NCBI RefSeq assembly: GCF_022565475.1
Contig: NZ_JAIUMR010000009.1
Span: forward strand, 1 to 64,000
Direction: 5' to 3'
Origin: Aliidiomarina sp.
GTDB taxonomy: Bacteria > Pseudomonadota > Gammaproteobacteria > Enterobacterales > Alteromonadaceae
Length of the DNA: 64,000 nt
A program made the translations under genes and the position numbers. The notes under the pieces were generated by a model. That model was not told the origin of the DNA. It ran no database searches and worked only from the letters and a program-made list of their open reading frames with translations. Shown piece after piece: positions 37,476 through 46,269 of this stretch (positions within the stretch are counted from its first letter, which is position 1; each line of letters begins with the position of its first letter).

Positions 37476-38233
37476 GACGATGCTCCTTGTTCGACAATCG
37501 CCTGATAGGTGGCTAAATCGATTGCTTTGAATTGGATTCGATCGCCCACTTGCACCGCGGTCATTGGCTGCCGTTGCGGATCAAACCATTGCACTGGACT
37601 GCGACCAATGATGTTCCAACCACCGGGCGAATCTTGCGGATAAACCGCAGATTGCTGCTCGGCAATGCCGACACTACCCGCAGCAATGTGTGTGCGCGGT
37701 GCATCTAGTCGAGGTACGCTGAGCGACTCTGGTAACGAGCCCAAATAAGCGAATCCGGGCGCAAATCCAAGTGCATACACTTGCAACTGCTGGCCGGTAT
37801 GCGCGGCGACGACTTGCTCGGCGGATAACCCAGTGATGGTCATAACCCGTTCAAGATCCGGAGCTAATGACGGATCATAGCAAACCTGAACCTCGACCAA
37901 TTTACCTGGCGCATTGGCGTCCTCTGCAGACCACGGGCTACACAGCCAAGGGACTTCTGCAATCAAGTTTTCCATGGCGATTTGTAAATCGTAGGGACGT
38001 ACCGCCCGCGGCTCGTAATAGACCAACAGGCTTGCATAAGCGGGGACGACCTCGCTGACGACACTGCCTAGCGAGTCTAAAATACGTTGCCGAATGGTGG
38101 CTAAATAGCTCGGCAAACAAGCGTCAATCTCATGACCAAACTCGATCAATAAAGCATCAACGCCGGCATAACAAAATTCGGCATTCGGTTGCTTAAATTC
38201 TGGATCTTCGACAGAGTTGACCGTATTGGTCAT
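37472..38233 (-). CDS. pxpB: 5-oxoprolinase subunit B (KipI/AHS1)
   Basis: A 253-residue AHS1-domain protein. The signatures are LVYYEPRAV, LQVYALGFAPGFAYLG, RLDAPRTHIAAGSVGIA and SPGGWNIIGR. It is the partner of PxpC in the 5-oxoprolinase complex and overlaps its start. GGAGTAGTCGCCCT precedes the ATG. In Bacillus the homologous KipI also inhibits a sporulation kinase, which has no bearing here. Confidence 0.92.
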   Translation of the reverse strand: MTNTVNSVEDPEFKQPNAEFCYAGVDALLIEFGHEIDACLPSYLATIRQRILDSLGSVVSEVVPAYASLLVYYEPRAVRPYDLQIAMENLIAEVPWLCSPWSAEDANAPGKLVEVQVCYDPSLAPDLERVMTITGLSAEQVVAAHTGQQLQVYALGFAPGFAYLGSLPESLSVPRLDAPRTHIAAGSVGIAEQQSAVYPQDSPGGWNIIGRSPVQWFDPQRQPMTAVQVGDRIQFKAIDLATYQAIVEQGASS

Positions 38234-38280
38234 AGGGCGACTACTCCTTTACTAAAAACCGTGGATAGCGTGGTGGCGAA

Positions 38281-39021
38281 TTAAGCGGTTAATGCCGCCC
38301 GAATTGCGCGTACAGCGGCCAGTGCCTGCGGTGTGTCACCATGAACACACAAGGTATCAATATGCAGCGCTAATGGTTCGCCGTTCTGACTGCTGACCGT
38401 TCCAGCAGCGAGCTGCAATGCTTGGGCTACCATAGCATCTAAATCACTCAAGACAGCTCCGACTTGGTTGCGCGGAACGAGATTTGCGTCCACTTGGTAG
38501 GCGCGATCAGCAAACCCCTCAAACCACAATTGAATACCAAATTCAGCAGCGGTAACCCGCCATGGCTCAGGATCAAAACGCGCTGGTAGCACCAAAGGCA
38601 ATGTCGGGTCATAGGCCTGAACTGCGGCTAAAATAGCGCGAAATGTCGTCTCGTGCTGAATCATGTCATGGTAGAGCGCACCATGCGGCTTGACGTAACG
38701 AACTGCGGTTTGATGCCGACGGCAAAAGCCATCAAGCGCACCGATTTGATAGAGCACAGTCGCAGTAATTTCATCCGCGCTTAATGCCATCGAACGGCGG
38801 CCAAAGCCGACGAGATCAGGATAAGCTGGGTGCGCCCCAATTTGCACCCCATGAGCCGCCGCCAATGCCACTGTTTTGTCCATGGTGACCGGGTCTGACG
38901 CATGAAAACCACAAGCGATATTGGCACAATCGATCAGCGGCATAATGGCGTTATCGTCGCCCATCCGCCACGCCCCAAAACTTTCACCTAAGTCACAATT
39001 TAATAGCAGCGGACGACTCAT
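38281..39021 (-). CDS. pxpA: 5-oxoprolinase subunit A (LamB/YcsF family)
   Basis: A 246-residue LamB/YcsF-family protein, the subunit that binds 5-oxoproline. The signatures are [13 protein letters not shown] (6-18), [23 protein letters not shown] and [11 protein letters not shown]. It is first of the three pxp subunit genes and follows the small membrane-protein gene by three bases. The pxpA-B-C set gives the cell a route to remove pyroglutamate formed from glutamine and glutamyl peptides. Confidence 0.92.
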   Translation of the reverse strand: MSRPLLLNCDLGESFGAWRMGDDNAIMPLIDCANIACGFHASDPVTMDKTVALAAAHGVQIGAHPAYPDLVGFGRRSMALSADEITATVLYQIGALDGFCRRHQTAVRYVKPHGALYHDMIQHETTFRAILAAVQAYDPTLPLVLPARFDPEPWRVTAAEFGIQLWFEGFADRAYQVDANLVPRNQVGAVLSDLDAMVAQALQLAAGTVSSQNGEPLALHIDTLCVHGDTPQALAAVRAIRAALTA

Positions 39022-39024
39022 AAC

Positions 39025-39465
39025 TTACTGTCCTTGTTGATACTTCTCAGAAAATCGAAGTTGCATGAGGAAGAGCGCATACACACCAATGCCGACGGTC
39101 GCCAGCCACATCGTTGGCCAAGCGAGATACCATAATCGGTGCTCAAAATAGATGGCGATTGTTGCCACAAGGCCAAAAGTGGTTAACGCTGTCGCCGCCC
39201 AAGTCCCCCACTGCGCCAGTCGCTGGACGCGATCAAAACGTAAAAGTCCGAGCACAGCACCTAAGATCACCCCCCAAGCAATCGGACTAAAGATTTGATA
39301 CCAGTTTAATCCGGTTGACTGAATCAGCCTTAACAAGTCCTGTGCATCCGACAATAGAAAAATCAAACCCATAGGCGCGGTCACCAAGGCGATGGTCTTC
39401 TGAATTTTTTTATCTTTGCTAACGGGTTGCGGCAGATGTGGTTCTGGTTTGTTTTTGGTGGACAT
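39025..39465 (-). CDS. Four-helix membrane protein leading the pxp operon
   Basis: A 146-residue protein I do not recognise. After a charged N terminus (about 25 residues) there are four hydrophobic segments (about 28-45, 58-75, 85-104 and 110-132). The open frame continues upstream to 39780, but that part overlaps the hydrolase gene and a terminator; the ATG at 39465 (MSTKNKPEP) is the sensible start although its ribosome site is weak. It ends three bases before pxpA, so co-transcription with the 5-oxoprolinase genes is likely. A role in transport is possible but nothing in the sequence proves it. Confidence 0.6.
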   Translation of the reverse strand: MSTKNKPEPHLPQPVSKDKKIQKTIALVTAPMGLIFLLSDAQDLLRLIQSTGLNWYQIFSPIAWGVILGAVLGLLRFDRVQRLAQWGTWAATALTTFGLVATIAIYFEHRLWYLAWPTMWLATVGIGVYALFLMQLRFSEKYQQGQ

Positions 39466-39580
39466 AAAAATCTCATTCGCGATTACCAACAATGGTGAAC
39501 TATCATGCCAGATACTGCTTGGAAAACAAACCAGACCTTGGTCGAAACGACTGCGAACGTAGGCGTTGAGTAGATAAATT

Positions 39581-39616
39581 AAACGACAAGGCCAGCAATC
39601 GCTGGCCTTGTCGTTT
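39581..39616 (-). terminator. Terminator of the hydrolase operon
   Basis: AAACGACAAGGCCAGC pairs perfectly over 16 bp across an AATC loop. It overlaps the stop codon of the last gene of the minus-strand operon and isolates it from the pxp operon. Confidence 0.82.
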
Positions 39617-40550
39617 ACAGTGTTTGCAAGAACTGCAACATGGTTCGATGCACTTGCTCCGGTCGTTCTAAGTGCGGTGTATGCCCGACCTCTGGCAAGG
39701 CCAAAAACTCCACCACCTGAGCATCCGCACGGACACCTTCGGCTTGACTGAAAGGCACGACGTTGTCGTGTTCCCCCCAAATCAACAGCGTCGGCAAGTC
39801 ATAGGCTCGCGTTTGCCGATAAAAACTCGGGTGATCTTCGGTTGTAAAAGCATAAAATGACGATGTCAACGCACGGGTAAAACCACGAATTTGCATTTGT
39901 GCTTCATACGCCGCAATCATGCGTGCGCGGACATGCTCAGGCAAATAATCTGCATCAAGACTCGTTCTTAACGTCGGCACATAGAAGGCCGAGATCATAT
40001 AGTGCCCCATCCGTTCAGGCATGGGGGGTGGCTGCAAGGGTTGATGCAACGGCGCTAAGAGAATTTGACCGCGTACGCGATCAGGATGATTCGCTGCGCT
40101 GCGCATGACCACCGCGCCGCCCATGGATAAACCTGCTAACACCACCGGTTGGTCGATATGTAAGGCATCGAGTAAATCAATCAGTTGACGTTCAAATACT
40201 TCACCGGTAAACATCACCCGCGGCCGTTCCGAGTAACCGCGGCCATACAAGTCATAGGACAATACCCGATAACCCGCTGCCACTAATACATCCGCAGTGT
40301 CGCCCCACGCTTCGGCGGGAATGCTAAAACCGTGGACTAAGACGACGACTGGCCCATCTTCAGGACCCTGCAAGTGATAATGGGTGTAACCCTGAGTCAA
40401 TTGCACCATAGCCCCCGGCGCTTCAGCGCGCACGGCTTCAGTGTAATTACGGTTTTCGGCGAAGTTTTGGCGGTGACTAACAAAAACAAAAATTAGGATC
40501 GCAATCAACAACAGAATGAGTGCGACAGCAAACCATTTTAGAATCTTCAT
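39615..40550 (-). CDS. Membrane-anchored alpha/beta hydrolase
   Basis: A 311-residue alpha/beta-fold hydrolase with an N-terminal membrane helix (about 4-25) and the body probably in the periplasm. The oxyanion loop is LVHGFSIPAEAW, the nucleophile is in GLSMGG, the acid is in WGEHDNVVP and the histidine is in VGHTPHLE. It is the last gene of the six-gene operon, 25 bases after PhzF. An esterase, lactonase or C-C hydrolase function is equally possible from sequence. Confidence 0.85.
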   Translation of the reverse strand: MKILKWFAVALILLLIAILIFVFVSHRQNFAENRNYTEAVRAEAPGAMVQLTQGYTHYHLQGPEDGPVVVLVHGFSIPAEAWGDTADVLVAAGYRVLSYDLYGRGYSERPRVMFTGEVFERQLIDLLDALHIDQPVVLAGLSMGGAVVMRSAANHPDRVRGQILLAPLHQPLQPPPMPERMGHYMISAFYVPTLRTSLDADYLPEHVRARMIAAYEAQMQIRGFTRALTSSFYAFTTEDHPSFYRQTRAYDLPTLLIWGEHDNVVPFSQAEGVRADAQVVEFLALPEVGHTPHLERPEQVHRTMLQFLQTL

Positions 40551-40575
40551 GAACTCAGTCTCATCGGCGGCAGCA

Positions 40576-41400
40576 CTAGTCTGCCAAGGTGATCATACCT
40601 TGCATATAATCGGCGACTTCGCCGTGCAACTCAACCCGTTCGTGCTGATCGCCGGTGATTCGGCAGCGCACTAAACCGCCTCGGCGAGATAGCTGCTGGG
40701 CGTCGAATTCGCTGCGTTGCCCTTGCCCACGTTCAAACCAATAGGGCGCTAACTCGCAATGAGCAGAGCCAGTCACCGGATCCTCATTGACGCGCAATTT
40801 TGGGAAAAAGCAGCGGCTGACAAAATCACAATCGTCTCCGGGCGCGGTGACGACCACGCCACGACCGTCGAGTAAACTTAATTGCGCAAAATCCGGCGTT
40901 ACTGCCCGCACATCCGCAGCGTCGTTTAGTTCGACAATATAATCATAGGCACTGGCGACTGCGACCGGCGAAACACCTAAAGCAGCTGCGAAAAAACCGA
41001 GCAGTGATTCGCCAGCTTCGCCATCGATAGCGACTGGATAGGAGGCCGGAAAATCCATGATCAGGCCGCTTCCCGTATCCGGTTTACGGACAATCAGTTC
41101 ACCACTGCGGGTAAAGAAATGGAGGCTTGGCTGGTCATAGCCTAAATGTCGGTACAGTACATGGGCTGCCGCTAACGTGGCGTGCCCACACAAATCAACT
41201 TCTGTTTCTGGGGTAAACCAACGGAGTCGAAAACCTGCCCCTTCGGGCACAAAAAATGCAGTTTCCGACAGATTATTTTCCTCTGCAATCGCTTGCAGTA
41301 CGTCGTCGCTCGGCCATGAACTCAGCGGACAAACGGCTGCCGGATTGCCGGCAAATGGACGATCACTGAATGAGTCTACCTGATACAGTTTGATTTGCAT
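40576..41400 (-). CDS. PhzF-family isomerase/epimerase
   Basis: A 274-residue protein of the PhzF family (diaminopimelate-epimerase fold, two similar domains). The catalytic glutamate is in NNLSETAFF (about 43-51). Other signatures are DSFSDRPFAGNPAAVC, ETEVDLCGHATLAAAH and NEDPVTGSAHC. PhzF in phenazine makers isomerises dihydro-hydroxyanthranilate, but most homologues, including this one, have no phenazine genes nearby and an unknown substrate. It starts three bases after the SDR gene. Confidence 0.87.
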   Translation of the reverse strand: MQIKLYQVDSFSDRPFAGNPAAVCPLSSWPSDDVLQAIAEENNLSETAFFVPEGAGFRLRWFTPETEVDLCGHATLAAAHVLYRHLGYDQPSLHFFTRSGELIVRKPDTGSGLIMDFPASYPVAIDGEAGESLLGFFAAALGVSPVAVASAYDYIVELNDAADVRAVTPDFAQLSLLDGRGVVVTAPGDDCDFVSRCFFPKLRVNEDPVTGSAHCELAPYWFERGQGQRSEFDAQQLSRRGGLVRCRITGDQHERVELHGEVADYMQGMITLAD

Positions 41401-41403
41401 GTT

Positions 41404-42156
41404 CTATCCCATTTTCATCACCACTTTGAGTGGCAAACGTTTCATCAAAAAGGCAATGAAGCGCCATGGCCAACCCGGTACAAACGCAACCGCTTTTTCT
41501 TTGTCAATGGCATTCACCATACTGCGTACACCCGGTACGGTATCACACATAAACGGCGTATTCTTGACCTTTTCGTTGATTTCCGAGCGAATAAAGCCCG
41601 GTAAAATGCAACTCACTGCAATGGGCAAGCCACTCCGAATCATGTCCGCACGGATACCTTCGGTGAGGTTGAGCAAGGCAGCTTTCGTTGCTGCATAGGT
41701 GGTCATCGCCCGCGGCATTCCTCGCAATGCACTAATCGAGGCGATGGTCACTAAGTGACCATGGTTTTGCTCACGGAAAATTTCCAGTGCGGCTTCACAT
41801 TGAGCAAGCGCCGCAACGAAATTGGTTTCTGCGGTCATCTTATTGTATTTAAATAATCCGGTACCCAATGAACCGCCTTTGCCCATCCCGGCATTGACGA
41901 TGACGCGGTCAATACTGCCGAAGGTTTGCCGAAAATCTTGAAAGACCGAGAACACCGCATCATGGTCATTCACATCCAGTGCCTTAAGGACGACGTTCAC
42001 CTCGGGGTGCGCCGCTTCAATTTCACTTTTCAGGCTTTCTAAGCGCTCAGTGCGACGGGCGCACAAACCTAAATCATGCCCTTTGGCTGCAAATTGACGG
42101 GCCATTTCCGCGCCAAGTCCTGAACTAGCGCCGGTAATAATAATTGTTTTTCTCAT
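41404..42156 (-). CDS. Short-chain dehydrogenase/reductase
   Basis: A 250-residue SDR. The coenzyme loop is TGASSGLGAEMA (8-19), the next motif is VNAG, and the catalytic triad is Ser (ASISALRG), Tyr and Lys (YAATK). The CARR segment after the second strand favours NADP(H). The C-terminal hydrophobic stretch (PWRFIAFLMKRLPLKVV) may bind the membrane. It lies in the acyl-CoA-dehydrogenase operon and could oxidise or reduce a hydroxy/keto acyl intermediate. Confidence 0.87.
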   Translation of the reverse strand: MRKTIIITGASSGLGAEMARQFAAKGHDLGLCARRTERLESLKSEIEAAHPEVNVVLKALDVNDHDAVFSVFQDFRQTFGSIDRVIVNAGMGKGGSLGTGLFKYNKMTAETNFVAALAQCEAALEIFREQNHGHLVTIASISALRGMPRAMTTYAATKAALLNLTEGIRADMIRSGLPIAVSCILPGFIRSEINEKVKNTPFMCDTVPGVRSMVNAIDKEKAVAFVPGWPWRFIAFLMKRLPLKVVMKMG

Positions 42157-42184
42157 GATAGTTTCCGTTCAATCCACGCTAAAG

Positions 42185-42910
42185 CTAAATGTAAGTCAGT
42201 AAATGTCTGTACTTACCAAGAAAGTGTTGCTGCTCATTTAAGCTTAACAACTCGGGTTGCGCTTGCCCGTCTGCAGCGGTCAAGAAACGCGTCATGCCAC
42301 CATTGACGAGGCGCTGGTTCAAGGTCAGCATGGCTTCATGCGGCAACGCGAGACTGGCCATAACGGATAACGCAATCGGTCCCCCAGAGGTCAAGACGAG
42401 AATAGTCTGGCGACCCTGCAACTGCGTCTGAGTTGACTGCCAAGCGCGCGTCACCCGTTCACTAAACCCTAACCAAGTTTCTTGATAATCTTGGTCATGC
42501 TGCCCACGCTGCCAGCGCAGCACGGCCTCGCGGAAAATCTGCATAATTTTTTGCTTTTCCGCCGGCGACTGGGTATTCAGTGGTTTCGGGTTCGCAAACC
42601 ACGCTCGCAGATCAGCTTGGTCCTTGGCATAGGCACGAATGACCGCACGATGATCGAACTCATTCCAATCCGCCACGACGTCCACCTCAGGGCGCGCGCC
42701 ATAACCGCGCAAAAACGCCTCGACGCTTTGTTCATGACGTGCTAAATCACCACGGATAATGAGGTCGATCGGCTCTTCACGCTGGGCTAAATGGCGGCCG
42801 ACATGTTCAAGTTGCTCGCCGCCTAAGGGCGACAATTGGTCATAGTTTTCTTGCCCAAATGACGCTTGTCCATGACGCACTAACGAGACAAAACCGCGTT
42901 CTGCTGTCAT
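42185..42910 (-). CDS. Histidine phosphatase superfamily protein
   Basis: A 241-residue phosphoglycerate-mutase-like enzyme with the phospho-histidine motif VRHGQASFG near the N terminus and the second catalytic histidine expected in the C-terminal SGGPIAL region. The start is ATG 42910 (MTAERGFV), which overlaps the kinase gene by four bases; the open frame upstream to 42976 is read-through. Coupling to the APH kinase suggests that it may remove or recycle the phosphate used there, which is inference. Confidence 0.84.
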   Translation of the reverse strand: MTAERGFVSLVRHGQASFGQENYDQLSPLGGEQLEHVGRHLAQREEPIDLIIRGDLARHEQSVEAFLRGYGARPEVDVVADWNEFDHRAVIRAYAKDQADLRAWFANPKPLNTQSPAEKQKIMQIFREAVLRWQRGQHDQDYQETWLGFSERVTRAWQSTQTQLQGRQTILVLTSGGPIALSVMASLALPHEAMLTLNQRLVNGGMTRFLTAADGQAQPELLSLNEQQHFLGKYRHLLTYI

Positions 42911-43983
42911 ATCTGCCGCCTCCCTTGTCGCATGAGTTTGCGGCAGCGACGATGAAGATAATGCACCACGAACCAAAAATTCTTAAATGCGGGGTTACGG
43001 GTCTGCTTATGGTAATAGCGATAATAGATTTGTTGTGCAATCACGGACAGACGGAATAAGCCAAAGACTTGATAGAAGGTCATATCGACGTCGTTCAAGT
43101 CCATCTTGTTACAGTAGTAATCGATGACTTCCTGACGCGTAAGCATACCGGGTAAATGCGACGGTTGTCGGCGTGTCGCTTTCGCCACTCGGTCATCGTC
43201 CGCTTGCACCCAATACGCTAATAAATTACCCAATTCGACTAAAGGGTCACCAATCGTCGCCAGTTCCCAATCGAGTACCGCAAGAATTTCGGTCGGATCC
43301 TGTGGATCCAAAATCAAGTTATCAAAGCGAAAATCATTATGTGTCAAACATAAACGCTCTTCTTTCGGCAGGTTCGCGCGCAACCAGCGCATGATTTTCT
43401 TACCGCTCGGTACGTTCCACGTTTTCGCCTTTTCATAACGCCCGCACCAGCCTTCCACTTGCCGTTTCACATAGCCTTCGCCCTTACCGATAGCGTCTAA
43501 ACCGGCATGTTGGTAGTCCACTTGGTGTAAAGCAATCAGCTGGTCCAGCATATTCGTGCACAAGGTACGCACTTGTTCCGGACTTAAGTCGACCGCCTTC
43601 GGCAAGTTTTTACGTGGAATAATGCCGCGAATCCGCTCCATCACATAAAAATCAGTGCCAATCAGACTGGTGTCACTGCAGTAACCAAACATGGTCGGTA
43701 CTTTGCTAAAATGAGGCTTCAACATGAGCTGCAAGTCATGCTCGCGCTGCATATTGTGCGCAGATTTCGCTTTCGTCCCTGCCGGCGGACGACGCAAGAT
43801 CAAATCCGCATTGGCGTATTCTAGGCGATAGGTCCAGTTTGACGCGCCACCGGGAAACTGGGTAACGCTGGGCTCACCGTCAATGTCGGGACGCTTCTGC
43901 TTGATCCAACGGTCAACGGCGGCGATATCAAATTGTTCCTGCTCGCGAACCACAACACCTTGGTCAATTATTTTGCTACTCAT
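42907..43983 (-). CDS. APH-family phosphotransferase (ACAD10/LvaA-like)
   Basis: A 358-residue aminoglycoside-phosphotransferase-fold kinase. The glycine-rich loop is FPGGASNWTYRL, the ATP lysine region is LILRRPP, the catalytic loop is THNDFRFDNLI and the metal loop is VLDWELATIGDP. This is the same subgroup as the kinase domains of human ACAD10/ACAD11 and LvaA of Pseudomonas putida, which phosphorylate 4-hydroxyacyl-CoA. It overlaps the acyl-CoA dehydrogenase gene by four bases, the pairing expected for that chemistry. Confidence 0.84.
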   Translation of the reverse strand: MSSKIIDQGVVVREQEQFDIAAVDRWIKQKRPDIDGEPSVTQFPGGASNWTYRLEYANADLILRRPPAGTKAKSAHNMQREHDLQLMLKPHFSKVPTMFGYCSDTSLIGTDFYVMERIRGIIPRKNLPKAVDLSPEQVRTLCTNMLDQLIALHQVDYQHAGLDAIGKGEGYVKRQVEGWCGRYEKAKTWNVPSGKKIMRWLRANLPKEERLCLTHNDFRFDNLILDPQDPTEILAVLDWELATIGDPLVELGNLLAYWVQADDDRVAKATRRQPSHLPGMLTRQEVIDYYCNKMDLNDVDMTFYQVFGLFRLSVIAQQIYYRYYHKQTRNPAFKNFWFVVHYLHRRCRKLMRQGRRQI

Positions 43984-45209
43984 ACCTTGTCCTGTCGATA
44001 TTTCTTCAGTTCTTGGCGTAAGACCATTGCTTGATGCACCTCATCAGGGCCATCGGCAAGACGCAACGCGCGAGCCATGGCATAAAATCCAGTCAACAGG
44101 TGGTCATGGCTCAAGCCACCACCACCGTGGATCTGGATGGCGTCATCGACCACATTCTGCAACAGCGTTGGTATCACCGCTTTAATGCCGGCAATTTCGC
44201 TCATTGCCGCTTTGACGCCGTGGTTATCAATCACTTGTGCAGTATACATGGTATACAAGCGCGCCTGATCAATGGCCATCCGGTGTTTCGCCACTTTCGT
44301 CCCATTCTCACCGAGCTTTAAAAGAGGTTGCCCGAATGCGACGCGACTCATGCCGCGTCTGATCATGAGTTCCAATGCCCGTTCGGCCGCGCCCAAGGCA
44401 CGCATACAGTGATGCACACGCCCCGGACCTAAACGCCCTTGCGCGATCGCAAAACCAGCGCCTAAGCGACCTATCACATTCGCATTCGGCACCCGCACTT
44501 GGTTCAAGGTCAACTCGCCATGACCATAAGGTGCATCATAGTCTCCAAACACTGGTAGCATCCGCTCAATCGTCACCCCCGGTGCATCCAGCGGCACCAA
44601 TACCATACTGTGGCGCTGATATTTGTCCGCAGCCGGGTCAGTTAAGCCCATGATAATGGCAACTTTTGCATGCGGATGTCCAAGCCCGGTCGACCACCAT
44701 TTCGTGCCATGAATAACCACTTCATCGCCATCAGCGACAATGGTCGTTTCCATATTGGTTGCGTCCGACGAAGCGACCTGCGGTTCGGTCATGCCAAACA
44801 CCGAACGAATTTCACCGCGCAAGAGAGGCTCTAACCACTGCTTTTTTTGCGCCTCGGTACCGAAATGGTAAAGCACTTCCATATTACCCGTGTCCGGCGC
44901 GTTACAGTTAAAAATCTCCGGTGCAATTAAACTGCGACCCATTTGCTCGGCGAGCGGCGCGTACTCCGAGGTCGACAACCCTTTGCCGAGTCGCGCGTCG
45001 GGTAAAAATAGGTTCCAGAGCCCTTCTTGCCGAGCCAGCTCTTTCAGTTCTTCCACTTTTGCATGGACTTGCCATTGGGTCCAATCACTGTGACCTTGGC
45101 GACTGACATAATCACGCAGAATCTCAGTTTCATGAGGAAGTACGTGTTCCTGCATAAAGGACTTCACGCGGGCGAGGTACTGTTGTGCATTCGGGTTCAA
45201 GCCAAACAT
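43980..45209 (-). CDS. Acyl-CoA dehydrogenase family protein (ACAD10/11-like)
   Basis: A 409-residue flavoprotein of the acyl-CoA dehydrogenase family. The FAD/substrate segments FGMTEPQVASSDATNM and GTKWWSTGLGHP are clear. The C terminus reads QIHGGGGLSHDHLL and then RLADGPDEVH, which is the ACAD10/11 and LvaC-like ending; the usual glutamate of the YEGT motif is not present there. AAGGAGTCGAAT precedes ATG 45209, so the 15-residue upstream extension is dropped. It is first of the six-gene operon and divergent from the LysR gene. Confidence 0.86.
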   Translation of the reverse strand: MFGLNPNAQQYLARVKSFMQEHVLPHETEILRDYVSRQGHSDWTQWQVHAKVEELKELARQEGLWNLFLPDARLGKGLSTSEYAPLAEQMGRSLIAPEIFNCNAPDTGNMEVLYHFGTEAQKKQWLEPLLRGEIRSVFGMTEPQVASSDATNMETTIVADGDEVVIHGTKWWSTGLGHPHAKVAIIMGLTDPAADKYQRHSMVLVPLDAPGVTIERMLPVFGDYDAPYGHGELTLNQVRVPNANVIGRLGAGFAIAQGRLGPGRVHHCMRALGAAERALELMIRRGMSRVAFGQPLLKLGENGTKVAKHRMAIDQARLYTMYTAQVIDNHGVKAAMSEIAGIKAVIPTLLQNVVDDAIQIHGGGGLSHDHLLTGFYAMARALRLADGPDEVHQAMVLRQELKKYRQDKV

Positions 45210-45290
45210 ATTCGACTCCTTGGCAGCTGTGCCAATCGCAAACGATAAAAACAACTCGCCTCATGCTAATAACTCCACTAAGATGAATAA

Positions 45291-45330
45291 AGTGAAATTT
45301 ACTAAGGCACTAACATGAATGAAATTCACT
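45291..45330. promoter_or_regulatory. Possible LysR operator: repeated TGAAATTyACT
   Basis: AGTGAAATTTACT (45291-45303) is a near-palindrome and a similar AATGAAATTCACT follows at 45318-45330, 27 bases on, covering the LysR start codon. In the divergent promoter of a LysR gene and its likely target, this is a plausible binding site. Confidence 0.3.
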
Positions 45331-46205
45331 TTCGTCTGGATTTAAATCTCTTGCGCGTATTGGTTTCCATTGCTCGCGAAGGCCAATTGAATCGTGCGGC
45401 GGCAGCGTTGAATATTACACCGTCGGCAGTGAGTCATGCCCTCAAACGATTACGCGACCACTTCCAAGACCCGCTGTTTGAGCGTGATCGTCAGCGCATG
45501 CGACCGACCGCATTGTGCGAAAAAATGCTTCCAGAGATGCAAGATCTACTGGCACGTATGAGTCACCTTCTCGAGCGTAGCCAAGAATTTCAACCGGGAC
45601 AGACCCAGCGTACCTTTCGGATTGGCTTGCCAGAAGCGGTTGAGGCAGAGTTGTTTCCGCAACTGTATCGCCAGCTGATAGCCATTGCGCCGCACTGTCG
45701 AATTGAAAGTATCGCCATTCCTCATGCGCAGTTGCCGGATTACCTCCTGCATCGCCAAGCGGATGTCGCGATTGATGTCGCGCTACCGCTGCGCAGCCCA
45801 ATTCAACAGCGACCGTTGTCACAAGAGTCTTTTGTGGTGATTCGCCGCGAGCGCGACAAGCAGCGACTGACCCGCGAAGATTATTTGACCGCGCGCCATA
45901 TTGCCGTCTCGTCGCGGGCGCGTGGAACGGTTTTGGAGGATTACTTGTTACGCGAGCTCGGGGTCGAGCGCAACTTAGTTGTGCGCGTGCAAAGCTATCA
46001 AACTGCCGGCAACCTTGCCGCCAATAGTGACGCGCTGCTGACCTTACCAGAAACCATTGCCGACCGTCTGGTCACGCAATTCCCGTTGCGGAAATGGCCG
46101 GTACCACTGCCGATTGCCAGTACCCGACTGCAAGTGTATTGGCATGATGCCCACCGTGCCGATCCGGGCACGCAATGGCTACTCGAGCAGATATCGAAAC
46201 GATAA
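45315..46205 (+). CDS. LysR-family transcriptional regulator
   Basis: A 296-residue regulator. The winged helix-turn-helix occupies about 8-66 (NRAAAALNITPSAVSHALKRL, with helix-turn-helix at 25-44), followed by a two-lobe effector-binding domain (about 92-296). It is divergently encoded from the acyl-CoA dehydrogenase operon, 105 bases away, the usual arrangement for a LysR regulator and its target. The inducer would probably be an acyl-CoA or carboxylic acid of that pathway; this is inference. Confidence 0.9.
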   Translation: MNEIHFRLDLNLLRVLVSIAREGQLNRAAAALNITPSAVSHALKRLRDHFQDPLFERDRQRMRPTALCEKMLPEMQDLLARMSHLLERSQEFQPGQTQRTFRIGLPEAVEAELFPQLYRQLIAIAPHCRIESIAIPHAQLPDYLLHRQADVAIDVALPLRSPIQQRPLSQESFVVIRRERDKQRLTREDYLTARHIAVSSRARGTVLEDYLLRELGVERNLVVRVQSYQTAGNLAANSDALLTLPETIADRLVTQFPLRKWPVPLPIASTRLQVYWHDAHRADPGTQWLLEQISKR

Positions 46206-46238
46206 AAAATGCCGCGGCTTCAAGGAAGACCGCGGCAT
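46204..46238 (-). terminator. Terminator of the histidine-rich lipoprotein gene
   Basis: ATGCCGCGG pairs with CCGCGGCAT across a 12-base loop, and on the minus strand the stem is followed by a run of six T. It also lies just behind the LysR stop. Confidence 0.8.
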
Positions 46239-46269
46239 GCACACACACAACAAAGATGAAACGGATTAA

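Noticed and set aside
39466-39780. Longer form of the four-helix membrane protein
   Set aside because: The extension overlaps the terminator and the 3' end of the hydrolase gene; the internal ATG at 39465 gives a normal membrane protein.
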